From Agromyces luteolus (lineage in GTDB: Bacteria; Actinomycetota; Actinomycetes; Actinomycetales; Microbacteriaceae): a stretch of DNA of 64,000 nucleotides. Shown piece by piece: positions 51,122-60,285 of the stretch (position 1 is its first letter; the number at the start of each line of letters is the position of its first letter). Location: assembly GCF_009729855.1 (NCBI RefSeq), contig NZ_WODA01000008.1:62001-126000 (forward strand), in the 5' to 3' direction. The notes below the pieces were generated by a model that was given only the letters and a program-made list of their open reading frames with translations, ran no database searches and was not told where the DNA came from. A program made the position numbers and the translations under genes.

Positions 51122-53533
51122 GTGCGCGGCGCGCACGACCTCAGGCTCGTCGCGCCGGCGGTCACGGCCTGGGCGGCCGCGTGGTCGGCGACGAGCGCGC
51201 CCGATGCCGGGGTGCCGAGCTGGGTGGCACCGCTCGTGGGGTGGTGCGTCGCGTCGGTCGCCCTCGGGGCCGTGCTGACCCTCCGGCACGGCCGGCGCGG
51301 CGATCGCCGTCGCCGCGTCGACCATGGCGGACCTGGACCAGCGCCAGTGCTCCGCGCCGCGGCCGCGGTGCTGCTCGCCGCGTCGGCCGCGGGCCTCGTC
51401 GCGACCGCTGCGTGGAGCGCGCTCGAGCATCGCGCACCCGGCGTCGTCGCAGAAGCGGCGTCGTCGCGCACGGAGGTCCGCGCGAGCGTGCGGCTCGATG
51501 CCGCGCCCCGTCGCGCGAGTGCGACGCCGTGGTCGGGGGAGCCGAGGTTGCGCGCGGCCGCGACGCTCGTCGACCTGACCATCGACGGGGCCCGGACCGC
51601 GGTTCCACCGATCCGCGTCGACCTGGCGTTGCCGGGCGACGTGGACGGACTGGGCTTCGGGTCGGCCGTCGTCGTCGAGGGCCGACTCGCCGAACTGCCG
51701 TCGTCCTCGCGTGCGGCCTTCCGCCTGTCCGCCTCGAAGATCGTCGGAACGGGACCTGCGCCGCCCTGGTTCGCGTGGACGCATCCGCTGCGCGAAGGAC
51801 TCGCCGAGGCGTCCGCCGGGCTCGGCGGCGACGGGGGCGCCCTCGTGCCCGGCCTCGCGATCGGAGACACATCGCGAGTCTCCGACGAGCTGGAGTCCGC
51901 CATGACGACCGCGTCGCTCACGCACCTGACTGCTGTGTCCGGCGCGAACTGCGCGATCATCACCGCGGCGGCGTTCTGGGCCGCCGGGCTCGCCAGCCTC
52001 CCGCGGACCGGGCGCGTGGTCGCGGCCCTCGTCGCGCTCGGCGGGTTCGTCGCGCTCGTGACGCCGGAAGCCAGCGTCGTGCGGGCGTCCGCGATGGCGA
52101 TCGTCGTGCTCACCGCCTGCGCGACCGCTCGGGCGGCGGGCGGCATGCACGCCCTCGGCCTCGCGGTCGTCGCGCTGCTCGCGCTCGACCCGTGGTACGC
52201 CGCCGACGCCGGATTCGCGCTCTCCGTGTGCGCGACGGGAGGCCTGGTGCTGCTGTCGCGGCCGCTCGCGACGGCCCTCGGGCGATGGATGCCGCCGCCG
52301 ATCGCCGCCGTCGTGGCGATTCCGCTCGCTGCGCAGCTGGCGTGCCAGCCCGTCCTCGTCCTGCTCGAGCCGGTGATCCCGGTCTACGGCGTGCCGGCCA
52401 ACCTCCTGGCGGCGCCCGCCGCTCCGATCGCGACCATGGCGGGACTGCTCGGCTGCCTCCTGCTGCCCGTGCTGCCGTCCGTGGGTCTCGCGGCGCTCCA
52501 GGTGGCCTGGGTACCCGCAACGTGGATCGCGCTGCTGGCGCGGGGGGTCGAGGGCATGCCGTTCGCCGGGCTGCCCTGGCCGCCCGATGCCGTCGGCGCG
52601 GTGCTCGCGACGATCGCGATCGGCGCCGGACTCGTCCTCGCGTGCGGGCCCCGTCGAGCGGTGAGCCGCACCTGGCGAGCCGTGCGACGGGCGTCCGTCG
52701 TGGCACTCGGTCTCAGCGTCGCCCTGCCGGTCGGACTCGCCACGGGGCCGCCGCTGCTCGCGAGCGCGTCGCGCCCGGCCGACTGGGATGTCTGGCAGTG
52801 CGACGTCGGGCAGGGCGACGCCATCCTCGTCCGCAGCGGGGACGCCGTGATGCTCGTCGACGCCGGTCCGGACGCGGAGGCGCTCCAGGACTGTCTCGCG
52901 AGCGCGGGCGTCGATCGACTCGACCTCGTCGTGCTCACCCACTGGGACGCCGACCACGTGACCGGAACGTCCGCGCTCGCGGGAAGGGTCGCGACGGTGG
53001 TGCACGGACCGCTCGACGGTGCGCGGTCCGCCCGCGCGCTCGAGCCGCTCGTCGACGCCGGCGCGACGCACGCCGAGGTCGTCGCCGGAGCGACCGGCAC
53101 GATGGGCGACGCCCGGTGGCGGGTGTTCTGGCCGCGACCGGGTGCCGTGCCCGGGAACGATGCGAGCGTCGTGCTCGACCTCGTCACGCCCGAGTACCGA
53201 GCGCTCTTCCTCGGCGACCTCGGCCGCGAGGCGCAGGACGCGATGCGCCGTTCGACGGAGCTCGGCCGTGTCGATCTCGTGAAGGTCGCCCACCACGGCA
53301 GCGCCGACCAGAGCGCCGAGCTCTACGGCGAGCTCGCGGCCTCGGTCGGGCTGATCGGCGTCGGCGCCGACAACGGGTACGGGCACCCGACGGCCTCCGT
53401 GCTCGACGCGCTCGAATCCGCTCGGACGGTGCCGGTGCGGAGCGATGTCTCGGGTGACGCCCTGCTCCGGGCCATGCCCGGTGGCTTCGAGCTGTGGTCC
53501 GAGCGCGTCGTCGGTGTCGCGGGTGCTCCGTAG
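51122..53533 (+). CDS. comEC: ComEC/Rec2 DNA-uptake channel with metallo-beta-lactamase domain
   Basis: 803-aa inner-membrane protein that passes single-stranded DNA into the cytoplasm. An N-terminal OB-like domain (about 60-200) follows two helices; the competence core has HLTAVSGANCAIITAAAFW and about eight helices (260-540); the C-terminal metallo-hydrolase domain has LTHWDADHVTG, LFLGDLG and KVAHHGS. The GTG start directly follows the comEA stop. Full length with an intact metal-binding motif suggests a functional gene; the organism's competence is not shown by this alone. Confidence 0.92.
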   Translation: MRGAHDLRLVAPAVTAWAAAWSATSAPDAGVPSWVAPLVGWCVASVALGAVLTLRHGRRGDRRRRVDHGGPGPAPVLRAAAAVLLAASAAGLVATAAWSALEHRAPGVVAEAASSRTEVRASVRLDAAPRRASATPWSGEPRLRAAATLVDLTIDGARTAVPPIRVDLALPGDVDGLGFGSAVVVEGRLAELPSSSRAAFRLSASKIVGTGPAPPWFAWTHPLREGLAEASAGLGGDGGALVPGLAIGDTSRVSDELESAMTTASLTHLTAVSGANCAIITAAAFWAAGLASLPRTGRVVAALVALGGFVALVTPEASVVRASAMAIVVLTACATARAAGGMHALGLAVVALLALDPWYAADAGFALSVCATGGLVLLSRPLATALGRWMPPPIAAVVAIPLAAQLACQPVLVLLEPVIPVYGVPANLLAAPAAPIATMAGLLGCLLLPVLPSVGLAALQVAWVPATWIALLARGVEGMPFAGLPWPPDAVGAVLATIAIGAGLVLACGPRRAVSRTWRAVRRASVVALGLSVALPVGLATGPPLLASASRPADWDVWQCDVGQGDAILVRSGDAVMLVDAGPDAEALQDCLASAGVDRLDLVVLTHWDADHVTGTSALAGRVATVVHGPLDGARSARALEPLVDAGATHAEVVAGATGTMGDARWRVFWPRPGAVPGNDASVVLDLVTPEYRALFLGDLGREAQDAMRRSTELGRVDLVKVAHHGSADQSAELYGELAASVGLIGVGADNGYGHPTASVLDALESARTVPVRSDVSGDALLRAMPGGFELWSERVVGVAGAP

Positions 53534-53536
53534 ACT
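53531..53536 (+). promoter_or_regulatory. -10-like hexamer of holA overlapping the comEC stop
   Basis: TAGACT begins with the comEC TAG stop codon, as at the sepF-yggT junction, and lies 26 bp before the holA GTG. Confidence 0.35.
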
Positions 53537-53562
53537 GGACCGGCACGAGGGAAGGGAGCGCC

Positions 53563-54579
53563 GTGGCGGCACGTCCGGTCACAGCAAGGTCGAAGACCGC
53601 GATCCCGCAGCTGGGGTGGAGCGAAGCTCGACCGGCGCCGGTCGTCCTCGTCTCCGGCGGTGAGGACGTGCTCGCGGAGCGCGCGCTCACGATGCTGCGC
53701 GAGACGCTCCGGGCGGAGGACCCGTCGCTCGAGGTCAGCGACCTCGAGGCCGACGGGTACACGCGGGGCACGCTGCTCACGCTCGCGAGCCCATCGCTCT
53801 TCGGCGAGCCGCGGCTGATCCGGGTCACGGGCGTCGAGAAGTCGAGCGACGAGTTCCTGCTCGACGCGCTCGAGTACCTCGCGGCTCCCGCCGAGGGCAC
53901 GACCGTGGTGCTCCGCCATCGCGGCGGCAATCGCGGCAAGAAGCTGCTCGACGCGCTCCGCGCGGGCGAGGGCGGCGGCATCGAGGTCGTCTGCGCCGAG
54001 CTCAAGCGCGACGCCGACAAGCAGGACTTCGCCGCGGCCGAGTTCCGGATCGCGGGTCGGCGCATCGCCCCGGCCGCACTCCGCGCCCTCGTCGGTGCAT
54101 TCAGCGACGACCTCGGCGAACTCGCGGCGGCCTGCCGGCAGCTCATCGCCGACGCCTCCGGCGACATCGACGAGGCGACTGTGCGCCGGTACTACGGCGG
54201 GCGCGTCGAGACCAGCGCCTTCGAGGTCGCCGACGCGGCGATCGCCGGCCGTCACGGCGACGCGCTGATCGCCCTCCGGCACGCGCTCGACTCCGGCGCC
54301 GACCCGGTGCCGATCGTCGCGGCCTTCGCCATGAAGATCCGCACCATGGCGAAGGTCGCGGGTTCGCGCGGCGCGTCCGCCTCCTCGCTCGGCCTCGCGC
54401 CGTGGCAGGTCGACCGCGCGCGGCGCGACCTCGGCGGATGGAGCGACGAGGGCCTCGGCGTCGCTGTGCAGGCGCTCGCTGCGGCCGATGCGGCGGTGAA
54501 GGGGGCCGAGCGCGACCCGGTCTTCGCCCTCGAACGACTGGTCGGCATCATCGCCGCACGCGGCCGCGCCCTCGCCTGA
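53563..54579 (+). CDS. holA: DNA polymerase III delta subunit
   Basis: Clamp-loader subunit that opens the beta clamp. The 338-aa protein has LVSGGEDVLAERALTMLRETLR, SLFGEPRLIRVTGVEK, the AAA+-like core without Walker residues, and a C-terminal helical collar with FALERLVGIIAARGRALA. The holA-rpsT pairing downstream of comEC is typical for Gram-positive bacteria. The GTG at 53563 has GAAGGGAGCG upstream; an in-frame upstream ATG lies inside comEC and has no ribosome site. Confidence 0.92.
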   Translation: MAARPVTARSKTAIPQLGWSEARPAPVVLVSGGEDVLAERALTMLRETLRAEDPSLEVSDLEADGYTRGTLLTLASPSLFGEPRLIRVTGVEKSSDEFLLDALEYLAAPAEGTTVVLRHRGGNRGKKLLDALRAGEGGGIEVVCAELKRDADKQDFAAAEFRIAGRRIAPAALRALVGAFSDDLGELAAACRQLIADASGDIDEATVRRYYGGRVETSAFEVADAAIAGRHGDALIALRHALDSGADPVPIVAAFAMKIRTMAKVAGSRGASASSLGLAPWQVDRARRDLGGWSDEGLGVAVQALAAADAAVKGAERDPVFALERLVGIIAARGRALA

Positions 54580-54598
54580 ACCGCCGGCCCCGGAACGA

Positions 54599-54634
54599 CG
54601 AAGGCCCCCGCACCTCACGGTGCGGGGGCCTTCG
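54599..54634. terminator. bidirectional terminator between holA and rpsT
   Basis: CGAAGGCCCCCGCACC and its exact complement GGTGCGGGGGCCTTCG form a 16-bp perfect stem with a TCAC loop between two convergent genes. It is the strongest hairpin of this kind in the window together with the one at 62047. Confidence 0.85.
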
Positions 54635-54647
54635 GACGACGCTCGGA

Positions 54648-54908
54648 TCAGAGCGCGGCGACCTGCTTCGCGATGGCCGACTTGCGGTTCGCGGCCTGGT
54701 TCTTGTGGATCACGCCCTTGCTCGCGGCCTTGTCGAGCTTGCGGTTCGCGACGCGGAGGGCGGCGGTGGCCTTCTCCTTGTCGCCCTCGGCGATGGCCTT
54801 GCGGGTGGCGGTGATGACGGTCTTGAGCTCGCTCTTCACGGCCTTGTTGCGCTCCTGCGCCTTCAGGTTGGTGCGGATGCGCTTGATCTGCGACTTGATG
54901 TTTGCCAC
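54648..54908 (-). CDS. rpsT: Small ribosomal subunit protein S20
   Basis: 86-aa helical, basic protein that binds 16S rRNA. The sequence [18 protein letters not shown], with [12 protein letters not shown] and [19 protein letters not shown], is clearly S20. The GTG start at 54908 gives the usual (M)ANIKSQ N-terminus. Monocistronic, with a leader of about 100 nt that may allow autoregulation as known in E. coli. Confidence 0.97.
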   Translation of the reverse strand: MANIKSQIKRIRTNLKAQERNKAVKSELKTVITATRKAIAEGDKEKATAALRVANRKLDKAASKGVIHKNQAANRKSAIAKQVAAL

Positions 54909-55015
54909 GTGGTTCGTCTTTCGTGTGTTCTGCGGGTACCGGAGTTGCCGCAATCGGTAGAGGGGCCGTCGCGGCGCATCGTGCGGGGTGGGACCCACAC
55001 GCAAGCCAACAGGCA

Positions 55016-55045
55016 ACGATACCAGCAACGCCCGGGCGGCGGCAA
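55016..55045 (-). promoter_or_regulatory. candidate rpsT promoter
   Basis: Minus strand TTGCCG (55045-55040) and TATCGT (55021-55016) are spaced 18 bp apart, giving a leader of about 100 nt before the S20 start. Confidence 0.4.
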
Positions 55046-55069
55046 AGCGGAACGGCGTCGAAGCGCGCG

Positions 55070-55822
55070 TCACGCGGTCCCGGTGGCCGACGCATGACGC
55101 AGCGCACGCAGTTCGAGTTCGGCCACCGCGCCGAGCACGGCTGCGGTGAACTCCTCGGGTCGGGCGAGGCTCACGAGGTGGGTGGCGCCCTCGATGTGCA
55201 CGAGCCGGCCGTCGGCGGCGGCGCGGAGCATCCGACGCTCCTCGAACCGGAAGTGGTCGTAGCGCCCGTTGACGAACCAGATCGGCACCTCGACGGCCGC
55301 GATCGAGGCCTCGAGATCGAGTTCGCCCACCGCGGTGATCGCCGGACGCATGACGTCGAGCGCGACTCCGCCCGCCACGATGTCGTCGACCGCGGCGGCG
55401 GAGAGGAAGAGGCGTGCCATCCGGTCGTTGAGCGCGCGGCCCCGGTCGGGCAGCCGGCCGATCGCGTCGGCGAGGCGCAGGTAGCCGTGCAGCCCCGCGC
55501 CGCGCGGCCGGGTGCCGCACGACGCGGCGACGAGCCCGTCGAGGCCCTGCGGATGCCGCGCCGCGAACTCGATCGACAGGTATCCGCCGAGGCTCAGGCC
55601 CACGAGCAGCCGCGGCACCCCGGGGACGGATTCGCCCAGTGCCTCGCCGATCGTGTCGAGCGCGTCGTCGAGCGTGAACGGCTCGCCGAGCCGGGCGCCG
55701 TGGCCCGGGAGGTCGACGGGCACGACCTCGAGGTCGTGCCGTCCGAGCCGCTGCACCTGCCCGCGCCACATCGTCGCCGAGGTCCGGATCCCGTGGACGA
55801 GGACGACGCGGGCGCGCGGCAT
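55070..55822 (-). CDS. Alpha/beta hydrolase
   Basis: 250-aa cytoplasmic hydrolase. [22 protein letters not shown] contains the oxyanion HG motif, GLSLGGYLS the nucleophile elbow (Ser about 95), NGRYDHFR a probable acid aspartate and GATHLVSL the catalytic histidine. Substrate unknown. It begins three bases after the response-regulator stop, so it is the third gene of a signalling operon, which is unusual company for a metabolic hydrolase. Confidence 0.85.
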   Translation of the reverse strand: MPRARVVLVHGIRTSATMWRGQVQRLGRHDLEVVPVDLPGHGARLGEPFTLDDALDTIGEALGESVPGVPRLLVGLSLGGYLSIEFAARHPQGLDGLVAASCGTRPRGAGLHGYLRLADAIGRLPDRGRALNDRMARLFLSAAAVDDIVAGGVALDVMRPAITAVGELDLEASIAAVEVPIWFVNGRYDHFRFEERRMLRAAADGRLVHIEGATHLVSLARPEEFTAAVLGAVAELELRALRHASATGTA

Positions 55823-55825
55823 CCG

Positions 55826-56452
55826 TCAGCCCGCCCGGATCGCCCCGAGCTCGCGGGCCCGCGCGACCGCGGCGGTGCGCGACCCGACGCCGAGCTTGGT
55901 GAAGATGTGCACGAGGTGCGACTTCACCGTCGCCTCACTGAGGAAGAGCGACTGGCCGATCTCCCGGTTCGTCCGCCCGGCGGCCACGAGCGCGAGCACC
56001 TCGGCCTCGCGCACCGTCAGGCGCTGGTCGCCGGCGCGCTGCGACTCGTCGAGCCGCGAGGCGACCGTCGGTGCGAGCGCGGACTCGCCGGCCGCCGCGG
56101 CCCGGATCGCCGCGACGAGCTCGCCGGGCGGGGCGTCCTTCAGGAGGTACCCGCTCGCGCCGGCCTCGATCGCGCCGAGGATGTCGGCATCCGTGTCGTA
56201 GTTGGTGAGGACCAGCACGCGCGGGGCGTTCGGCATCGAGCGGATCCGGCGGGTCGCGTCGACGCCCTGGAGCGCGCCCGGGAACTGCAGGTCCATCAGC
56301 ACGAGGTCGATGCCCGGCGTCTCGGCGATCCGGACCGCGTCCTCGGCGCTCGCGGCCTCGGCCACGACGTGGAGGTCGTCCTCGGCCTCGAGGAGCGCGC
56401 GCATGCCGGCGCGCACGACGGGGTGGTCGTCGCTGAGCAGGAGCCCGATCAT
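55826..56452 (-). CDS. NarL/FixJ-family response regulator
   Basis: 208-aa two-component regulator. The receiver domain (1-120) has the acidic pocket SDDHPVV, phospho-acceptor D54 in DLVLMDLQF, switch Thr in VLVLTNYD and Lys in LLKDAPPGE. The C-terminal LuxR-type helix-turn-helix (about 140-200) shows [36 protein letters not shown] (in parts). It overlaps the kinase gene by 4 bp (ATGA). Target genes are not evident. Confidence 0.94.
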   Translation of the reverse strand: MIGLLLSDDHPVVRAGMRALLEAEDDLHVVAEAASAEDAVRIAETPGIDLVLMDLQFPGALQGVDATRRIRSMPNAPRVLVLTNYDTDADILGAIEAGASGYLLKDAPPGELVAAIRAAAAGESALAPTVASRLDESQRAGDQRLTVREAEVLALVAAGRTNREIGQSLFLSEATVKSHLVHIFTKLGVGSRTAAVARARELGAIRAG

Positions 56453-57675
56453 GCGGGGACCACCGGGATCCGCACGGAGAGGGCCGTGCCGCCGCCGGGG
56501 GTGGACTCGACGTCGACGGTGCCGCCGAGGCTCTCGGCGCGGCGGCGGATGGCGCGGAGTCCGAACGACGGCGCCGTCTCGTCGTCGCCCGTCAGCGCGG
56601 ACGGATCGAACCCGACCCCGTCGTCGACGACGTCGAGCGCGACCTCGTCGCCGAGGTAGCTCAGCGTGAGCTCGGCGCGCCCGGCGTCGGCGTGCTTGAC
56701 GACGTTCGAGAGCGAGCCCTGCGCGAGCCGGAGGAGGGTCGCCTCGATCGACATGGGCAGCGGCACCGGGTGGCCGCTCAGGGAGAACGCGATGCGCGTG
56801 CGGGTGCCCGCCTGGCGGGCCTGCTCGTTCGTGGCGTCCGCGAGGCGCCGCAACGCGCCGGGCAGCGTCTGCTCGTCGAGCGCCGGCGGCGTGAGCTCCC
56901 GGATGAAGCGCCGCGTCTCCTGGAGGTTCTCGGCCGCCGTCTCGCGGGCGAGGCGGAGCTTGTCGCGCGTGCCGTCGTCGGCGACGTCGCGCTCGGCCGC
57001 GTGCAGCAGCATCTGGATGCTCGACAGTCCCTGCGCCACGGTGTCGTGGATCTCGCGCGCGATGCGCTCGCGCTCGGCGAGCGTGCCCGCCTCACGGCTG
57101 GCCGCGGCGAGTTCCTCGCGGGTCGCGAGCAGGTCGAGGATGAGCGACTGGCGCTCGCGCGTCTCGACGGCCATGGCGCGGTAGCCCAGCCCGATGATGA
57201 CCGCCACTCCCGCGGAGATGAGCGGCCCGAGCACGCTGCCGACCTCGAAGCCGAGCTGCGAGGTCGAGCTCCACACGCTGATGAGGAAGGTCACCCCGAC
57301 GAGGGGCACCGCCCAGCGGGCGGGGAGGACGTGGAGCTCCAGGAAGAAGAGCGGGAACGCGAGGAACGCCGCGTCGGGCGTCAGCGCGCTGAGCCCGAGC
57401 CACAGGCCGAGCAGCATCACCAGCCACGCCGCGCGCATCCACGGCGTGACCACCGAGTGCGCCGTGACGACGCCGACGAGGTAGGCGCCGATGAAGGCGA
57501 TCGAGAGGATCGAGATGGCGACGAGCTGCTCGCCGCCGGCGATCACGGCCCGAGCCAGCACGAACATCGTGAGGCCGACCACGAGGACGTGGAGGCCGAC
57601 CCGCAACGAGACGAAGACGGGTCGCAGTGCGGACGGTCGGACCCGTCCGACGAGTGGGGCATCGAGCACGGTCAT
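56449..57675 (-). CDS. Sensor histidine kinase (HisKA_3/DesK-like)
   Basis: 408-aa membrane kinase. Six hydrophobic segments (about 22-166) with almost no external loops form the sensor; the dimerisation helix carries the phospho-histidine H210 in [19 protein letters not shown] (in parts); the ATPase domain has DDGVGFDP (G1 box) and [21 protein letters not shown] (in parts). The all-membrane sensor suggests detection of membrane state, as in DesK or LiaS-like kinases. ATG at 57675 with TACGCT ten bases upstream on the minus strand. Confidence 0.92.
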   Translation of the reverse strand: MTVLDAPLVGRVRPSALRPVFVSLRVGLHVLVVGLTMFVLARAVIAGGEQLVAISILSIAFIGAYLVGVVTAHSVVTPWMRAAWLVMLLGLWLGLSALTPDAAFLAFPLFFLELHVLPARWAVPLVGVTFLISVWSSTSQLGFEVGSVLGPLISAGVAVIIGLGYRAMAVETRERQSLILDLLATREELAAASREAGTLAERERIAREIHDTVAQGLSSIQMLLHAAERDVADDGTRDKLRLARETAAENLQETRRFIRELTPPALDEQTLPGALRRLADATNEQARQAGTRTRIAFSLSGHPVPLPMSIEATLLRLAQGSLSNVVKHADAGRAELTLSYLGDEVALDVVDDGVGFDPSALTGDDETAPSFGLRAIRRRAESLGGTVDVESTPGGGTALSVRIPVVPA

Positions 57676-57685
57676 GGTGCGTTTC

Positions 57686-57691
57686 AGCGTA
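57686..57691 (-). promoter_or_regulatory. -10-like hexamer of the histidine kinase operon
   Basis: Minus strand TACGCT followed by ten bases and the ATG start; short or absent leader. Confidence 0.35.
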
Positions 57692-57720
57692 GTCCGGGGG
57701 CCCTCGGGCGGCATCCGTCG

Positions 57721-57754
57721 AAAGGAGGATCTCCCGCATGGGAGAATCGACAGG
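57721..57754 (+). promoter_or_regulatory. lepA leader with displaced Shine-Dalgarno and hairpin
   Basis: AAAGGAGG (57721-57728) lies 26 bases from the lepA ATG, too far to serve it. Between them TCTCCC-GCAT-GGGAGA (57730-57745) forms a six-bp hairpin. GAGAAT (57742-57747) also looks like a weak -10 seven bases before the ATG. Confidence 0.35.
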
Positions 57755-59626
57755 ATGTCTCCGAGAGCTGCTGCCCCACTGGTGCCCGCCGCCACCGATC
57801 CCGCGCTGATCCGCAACTTCTGCATCATCGCGCACATCGACCACGGCAAGTCGACCCTCGCCGACCGCATGCTGCAGATCACGGGCGTGGTCGCGGAGCG
57901 CGACATGCGCGCCCAGTACCTCGACCGCATGGACATCGAGCGCGAGCGCGGCATCACCATCAAGAGCCAGGCCGTGCGCATGCCGTGGGCCCTTCGACAG
58001 GCCGAGGGACCGGAGCAGCCGTACGCCCTGAACATGATCGACACCCCCGGGCACGTCGACTTCAGCTACGAGGTGTCCCGCTCGCTCGCCGCGTGCGAGG
58101 GCGCGATCCTGCTGGTGGATGCCGCGCAGGGCATCGAAGCGCAGACGCTCGCGAACCTGTACCTCGCGCTCGAGAACGACCTCGAGATCATCCCCGTGCT
58201 GAACAAGATCGACCTCCCCGCGGCGGAGCCCGAGAAGTACGCGCGCGAACTCGCCGACCTCATCGGCGGCTCGCCCGACGACGTGCTGCGGGTCTCCGGC
58301 AAGACGGGCATGGGCGTCGAGGACCTCCTCGACCGGGTCGTCGAGCGCATTCCCGCGCCGACGGGGAACGCGGATGCCCCGGCGCGGGCGATGATCTTCG
58401 ACAGCGTCTACGACAGCTACCGCGGCGTCGTCACCTACGTCCGCATGGTCGACGGCCAGCTGAACCCGCGCGAGCGCATCCAGATGATGTCGACGAAGGC
58501 GACCCACGAGATCCTCGAGATCGGGGTGAGCTCGCCCGAGCCCACCCCGACGAAGGGCCTCGGCGTCGGCGAGGTGGGCTACCTCATCACGGGCGTGAAG
58601 GACGTGCGCCAGTCGAAGGTCGGCGACACGGTCACGAGCGCCGCGAAGCCCGCGGCCGAGCCGCTCGCCGGGTACACCGAGCCGCTGCCCATGGTGTTCT
58701 CGGGCCTCTACCCGATCGACGGCAGCGACTACCCCGAGCTGCGCGAGGCGCTCGACAAGCTCAAGCTGTCGGATGCGGCGCTCGTGTACGAGCCCGAGAC
58801 GTCGGTCGCGCTCGGCTTCGGCTTCCGCTGCGGGTTCCTCGGCCTCCTGCACCTCGAGATCGTCACCGAGCGGCTCCGCCGCGAGTTCGACCTCGACATC
58901 ATCGCGACCGCGCCGTCCGTGGTCTACGAGGTGACGACCGAAGACAAGAAGTCGGTCACGGTCACCAACCCGAGCGAGTTCCCGACCGGCGGCAAGATCG
59001 CCGAGGTGCGCGAGCCCATCGTGAAGGCCGCGATCCTCGCGCCGAAGGACTACGTCGGCACCATCATGGAGCTCTGCCAGTCGCGTCGGGGGACGCTCCT
59101 CGGCATGGAGTACCTCGGCGAGGACCGCGTCGAGATCCGCTACAACATGCCGCTCGGCGAGATCGTCTTCGACTTCTTCGACAACCTCAAGTCGAAGACC
59201 GCCGGGTACGCATCGCTCGACTACGAGCCCGCCGGCGACCAGGCCGCCGACCTCGTGAAGGTCGACATCCTGCTGCAGGGCGAGCAGGTCGACGCGTTCA
59301 GCGCGATCGTGCACCGCGACAAGGCGTACGCCTACGGCGTGCTGATGACGGGGCGCCTGCGCGAGCTCATCCCGAGGCAGCAGTTCGAGGTGCCGATCCA
59401 GGCGGCGATCGGTGCGCGCATCATCGCGCGCGAGTCGATCCGCGCCATCCGGAAGGACGTCCTCGCGAAGTGCTACGGCGGTGACATCACCCGCAAGCGC
59501 AAGCTCCTCGAGAAGCAGAAGGAGGGCAAGAAGCGCATGAAGATGGTCGGCCGCGTCGAGGTGCCCCAGGAGGCGTTCATCGCCGCCCTGAGCGGGGAGA
59601 CCGAGAAGAAGGACGCCAAGAAGTAG
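57755..59626 (+). CDS. lepA: Elongation factor 4 (LepA)
   Basis: Ribosome-associated translational GTPase. The 623-aa protein has [19 protein letters not shown] (P-loop), [11 protein letters not shown] (switch I), DTPGHVDF (G3), NKIDLP (G4), domains II-V and the LepA-specific C-terminal domain with [20 protein letters not shown] (in parts). The ATG at 57755 gives the usual N-terminus; the open frame upstream overlaps the divergent kinase promoter and has no support. DUF1990 and hemW genes follow closely. Confidence 0.96.
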   Translation: MSPRAAAPLVPAATDPALIRNFCIIAHIDHGKSTLADRMLQITGVVAERDMRAQYLDRMDIERERGITIKSQAVRMPWALRQAEGPEQPYALNMIDTPGHVDFSYEVSRSLAACEGAILLVDAAQGIEAQTLANLYLALENDLEIIPVLNKIDLPAAEPEKYARELADLIGGSPDDVLRVSGKTGMGVEDLLDRVVERIPAPTGNADAPARAMIFDSVYDSYRGVVTYVRMVDGQLNPRERIQMMSTKATHEILEIGVSSPEPTPTKGLGVGEVGYLITGVKDVRQSKVGDTVTSAAKPAAEPLAGYTEPLPMVFSGLYPIDGSDYPELREALDKLKLSDAALVYEPETSVALGFGFRCGFLGLLHLEIVTERLRREFDLDIIATAPSVVYEVTTEDKKSVTVTNPSEFPTGGKIAEVREPIVKAAILAPKDYVGTIMELCQSRRGTLLGMEYLGEDRVEIRYNMPLGEIVFDFFDNLKSKTAGYASLDYEPAGDQAADLVKVDILLQGEQVDAFSAIVHRDKAYAYGVLMTGRLRELIPRQQFEVPIQAAIGARIIARESIRAIRKDVLAKCYGGDITRKRKLLEKQKEGKKRMKMVGRVEVPQEAFIAALSGETEKKDAKK

Positions 59627-59634
59627 GGGGAGCG

Positions 59635-60285
59635 ATGACCCGGCGAAGCACGTTCACCGACCAGTCGGTGACCTATGGCGCGATCGGCGCGACGCTCGAC
59701 CCCGACCTGCTGCGGTATCCGCCGGCCGGGTTCACGCCGTCGGAGGACTCGGTGCGACTGGGCTCCGGGCGGGAGCGCTTCGACGCCTCGGCCGATGCGC
59801 TCATGACGTGGGGCATCCAGCAGGGCGCCGGCTTCACGGTGGTCGACCCGTCGCCCGGCACGGGCGCCCAGTACACGGGCCTCGCCTACGACGAGGCCGG
59901 AGCACCGCTCGCCGAGCAGCCCTCGCCCCGCGTCGAGCAGCGTTTCGGCCCCGACGGCACGCCGTACGTCAGCGCCGGGATGACCGCGACGCTGAGGCGG
60001 CGCGGGCGCCTGCGCACGCGCTCGACCCCGGTGCTCGTCGTCTACGTCGTCGACGAGCCGAACCGGATCGGCTTCGCGTACGGCACCACCGGTGACGCGT
60101 CGGAGAACGGCGAGGAGTCGTTCATCCTCGAGCACCGCGACGACGACTCGGTGTGGCTCACGATCCGGTCGGCGTTCGAGCCGAACGGCGGCCTGCGACG
60201 CGTGTTCGGACCGCTCGTGCGCCGGCGGCGACGGGAGCTCACGAAGCGGGAGCTCCGCGCGCTGCATCCCGCATTCCCGGTCTGA
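59635..60285 (+). CDS. DUF1990 family protein
   Basis: 216-aa protein of the DUF1990 family, function unknown. Recognisable parts are VTYGAIGAT at the start, GFTPSEDSVRLGSGRERFDASADALMTWGIQQGAGF (in parts), and GFAYGTTGDASENGEESFILEHRDDDSVWLTIRS (in parts), a conserved C-terminal block. No membrane segment or signal. GGGGAGCG lies before the ATG, eight bases after lepA. It touches hemW by one base (TGATG), so the three genes form an operon. Confidence 0.85.
   Translation: MTRRSTFTDQSVTYGAIGATLDPDLLRYPPAGFTPSEDSVRLGSGRERFDASADALMTWGIQQGAGFTVVDPSPGTGAQYTGLAYDEAGAPLAEQPSPRVEQRFGPDGTPYVSAGMTATLRRRGRLRTRSTPVLVVYVVDEPNRIGFAYGTTGDASENGEESFILEHRDDDSVWLTIRSAFEPNGGLRRVFGPLVRRRRRELTKRELRALHPAFPV

Noticed and set aside
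50291-53572. Long open frame antisense to comEA-comEC
   Set aside because: Arg/Asp/Gly-rich shadow without motifs; the sense frames show complete competence proteins.
54909-55069. Small protein gene in the rpsT leader
   Set aside because: No frame with a start and ribosome site of useful length; the stretch is better read as promoter and leader of rpsT.
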